Positions 62,936 to 64,000 of a stretch of DNA of 64,000 bases are shown here, in pieces (positions within the stretch are counted from its first letter, which is position 1; the number at the start of each line of letters is the position of its first letter). Source of the DNA: Pseudomonas helvetica (GTDB lineage: Bacteria; Pseudomonadota; Gammaproteobacteria; Pseudomonadales; Pseudomonadaceae). The translations under genes and the position numbers were made by a program. The stretch is taken from contig NZ_CP150917.1 in the NCBI RefSeq assembly GCF_039908645.1, forward strand, positions 4,971,501 to 5,035,500, read 5' to 3'. The notes under the pieces are model-generated. The model saw nothing but the letters and a program-made list of their open reading frames with translations. It did not search any database and was not told the origin of the DNA.

Positions 62936-64000
62936 TCAAGCGTCCGGCTTGCCCAGCTCGACATAAAAGCGGCAGCCGTTGGGCTCCATGGTGCTGAGAC
63001 TGACGCTCCAGCCCTGGTTTTCACAAATTCTCTGCACCAGCGACAGGCCCAGCCCAAGCCCGTCCCCACGCTTCTCGCCACCGCGTACAAACGGCTCGAA
63101 CATCGCTTCACGCTTCTCTTCGGGAATACCGACGCCGCTGTCTTCGACCAGAAAACCGCAGGGCAGAATGGTCAAGCGAATAAACCCGCTGTCGGTGTAG
63201 TGCAAGGCATTACGCAACAGGTTGCCCATGACCGCGTGCAGGAATGTCGCGTTATAGCGCGTATCCGTCGGGTTGCCGGGTTCATAAAACAGCGTGAGAC
63301 CCTTGTCTTCGATCGGCTCGCGCCACAGGCCGAGCAAGTCCTCGGCCACCTGCCCCAGGGTCTGTTGCGGCGACATGCTGGCATCTTCGCGCTGGGCGCG
63401 GGCGAGCATCAGGAAGGTCTGGACCAGTTCGCGCATCTCTTCACAGGCACGAGCAATCCTCTCGACCTGGTTGCGACTGCGCTGATCGAGGTCCGGGTTC
63501 TCCAGCAACAGCTCACAGGAGCTGGCCAATACCATCAACGGGGTGCGCAGTTCGTGACTGACGTCGCTGGTGAACAGCCGTTCGCGACTCAGCGCCTGGC
63601 GCAATCGGCCCAGCGTGGCGTCGAAGGCGACGGCCAGTTCACCGACTTCATCAGCGGCATAGTCCGGCGCCAGGGGCGGTGCCAGGCCGAGCAGTTGATC
63701 GCGGTGACGCACCTGGCGCGCCAGCCGGACCACCGGCGCCATGACCTTGCGCGCGAGCACCCAGCCGAGGAACACCGCCAATGCCAGACTTAATACAAAC
63801 CCCACCAGTACCACGGCAAACAGCACTCGCTCGCGCTCTTCGAAATCGCTTTGATCCTGCAGCAGGACGTAACGTCGGCCGTCAACGATCTCGACGAGCG
63901 CGTGGTATGACAGTTGCTCGCGAAATACTTCATGAAAGCCCGCATTCAGATGCCGCAGGTCCCTGGGCAAGTCAAAGTCGCCAGGGCCGCCACTGAAGTA
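62936..64000 (-). CDS. colS: Sensor histidine kinase ColS, 5' end outside window
   Basis: The frame is open through the window edge (visible upstream residues YFSGGPGDFDLPRDLRHLNA), so the N-terminal TM and part of the periplasmic loop are missing. Visible are the end of the periplasmic domain, TM2 (VLFAVVLVGFVLSLALAVFL), HAMP, H-box FTSDVSHELRTPLMV, N-box NLLRNALHYTDSG, G1 EDSGVGI and G2 [10 protein letters not shown]. ColS is the partner of ColR in the zinc/membrane-stress system of pseudomonads. The neighbour inaA supports the assignment. Confidence 0.82.
   Translation of the reverse strand, partial: YFSGGPGDFDLPRDLRHLNAGFHEVFREQLSYHALVEIVDGRRYVLLQDQSDFEERERVLFAVVLVGFVLSLALAVFLGWVLARKVMAPVVRLARQVRHRDQLLGLAPPLAPDYAADEVGELAVAFDATLGRLRQALSRERLFTSDVSHELRTPLMVLASSCELLLENPDLDQRSRNQVERIARACEEMRELVQTFLMLARAQREDASMSPQQTLGQVAEDLLGLWREPIEDKGLTLFYEPGNPTDTRYNATFLHAVMGNLLRNALHYTDSGFIRLTILPCGFLVEDSGVGIPEEKREAMFEPFVRGGEKRGDGLGLGLSLVQRICENQGWSVSLSTMEPNGCRFYVELGKPDA

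Noticed and set aside
62818..63111. Full 97-codon frame as an intact gene downstream of colS
   Set aside because: Its first ~58 codons are a shadow of the colS 3' end; only the last ~38 codons lie outside and look like a methyltransferase stub.
62903..63793. Plus-strand frame of 296 codons opposite colS
   Set aside because: ColS motifs are intact on the minus strand; the plus frame has no domain.

Overview
The window is chromosomal DNA of a Pseudomonas, most likely of the P. fluorescens group. Support comes from the gene content (PobR/PobA, ArgP-ArgO, SodB, BifA, IcmP, InaA, ColS), the high GC codon use, and several families of paired REP-type palindromes typical of that group. Gene order from about 34.8 kb to the right end follows, from memory, the P. 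aeruginosa PA4361-PA4380 region: epimerase, argP, ACT protein, argO, sodB, bifA, icmP, di-heme protein, second imelysin, DUF1513, mexVW, inaA, colS. A foreign-looking block is inserted between sodB and bifA.

Left part (1-9.8 kb): an insecticidal toxin-complex locus with a TcB-type gene cut by the window edge and two consecutive TccC/RHS genes. The two TccC proteins share their N-terminal shell but carry unrelated C-terminal tails. Next (9.9-14.5 kb) is a DctB/DctD-type (MifS/MifR-type) two-component system facing a KgtP-like transporter that has a near-perfect sigma-54 promoter. From 14.9 to 18 kb there are small genes: a secreted protein with periodic DG[YF]D[RH]TG repeats, a flavin-reductase-like protein, an ABM monooxygenase and an AraC regulator.

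18.1-26.6 kb is a catabolic/uptake cluster: a spermidine/putrescine-type ABC transporter (Tat-exported binding protein, two permeases, ATPase), an aldehyde dehydrogenase, an AruI-like ThDP decarboxylase and a LysR regulator. A 48-bp element is shared by the transporter promoter and the decarboxylase/LysR promoter, so the two units are probably one regulon. 26.7-34.7 kb holds an NAD(P)-binding protein, a periplasmic MBL-fold protein with divergent LysR, a 57-residue membrane peptide, pobR/pobA, a 14-TM MFS exporter and a coiled-coil membrane protein.

38.7-49.2 kb is an orphan type VI secretion island on the minus strand: VgrG, DUF4123 chaperone, a VasX-like pore-forming effector, then a translationally coupled array of three DUF6708-like membrane proteins (probable immunity) alternating with two detached copies of the effector's last ~110 residues. 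I regard this array as the most unusual structure in the window. It is preceded on the sodB side by a small DUF6124-like gene with a structured leader.

49.7-64 kb: bifA (c-di-GMP phosphodiesterase, TTG start), a Fur-box-controlled imelysin lipoprotein (icmP), then di-heme lipoprotein, second imelysin and Tat-exported DUF1513 protein (probable iron-related periplasmic module), the mexVW-like RND pump, and on the minus strand colS (cut by the edge), a remnant of a methyltransferase, inaA and a small exported protein. No rRNA, tRNA, CRISPR array or intact insertion sequence was seen.
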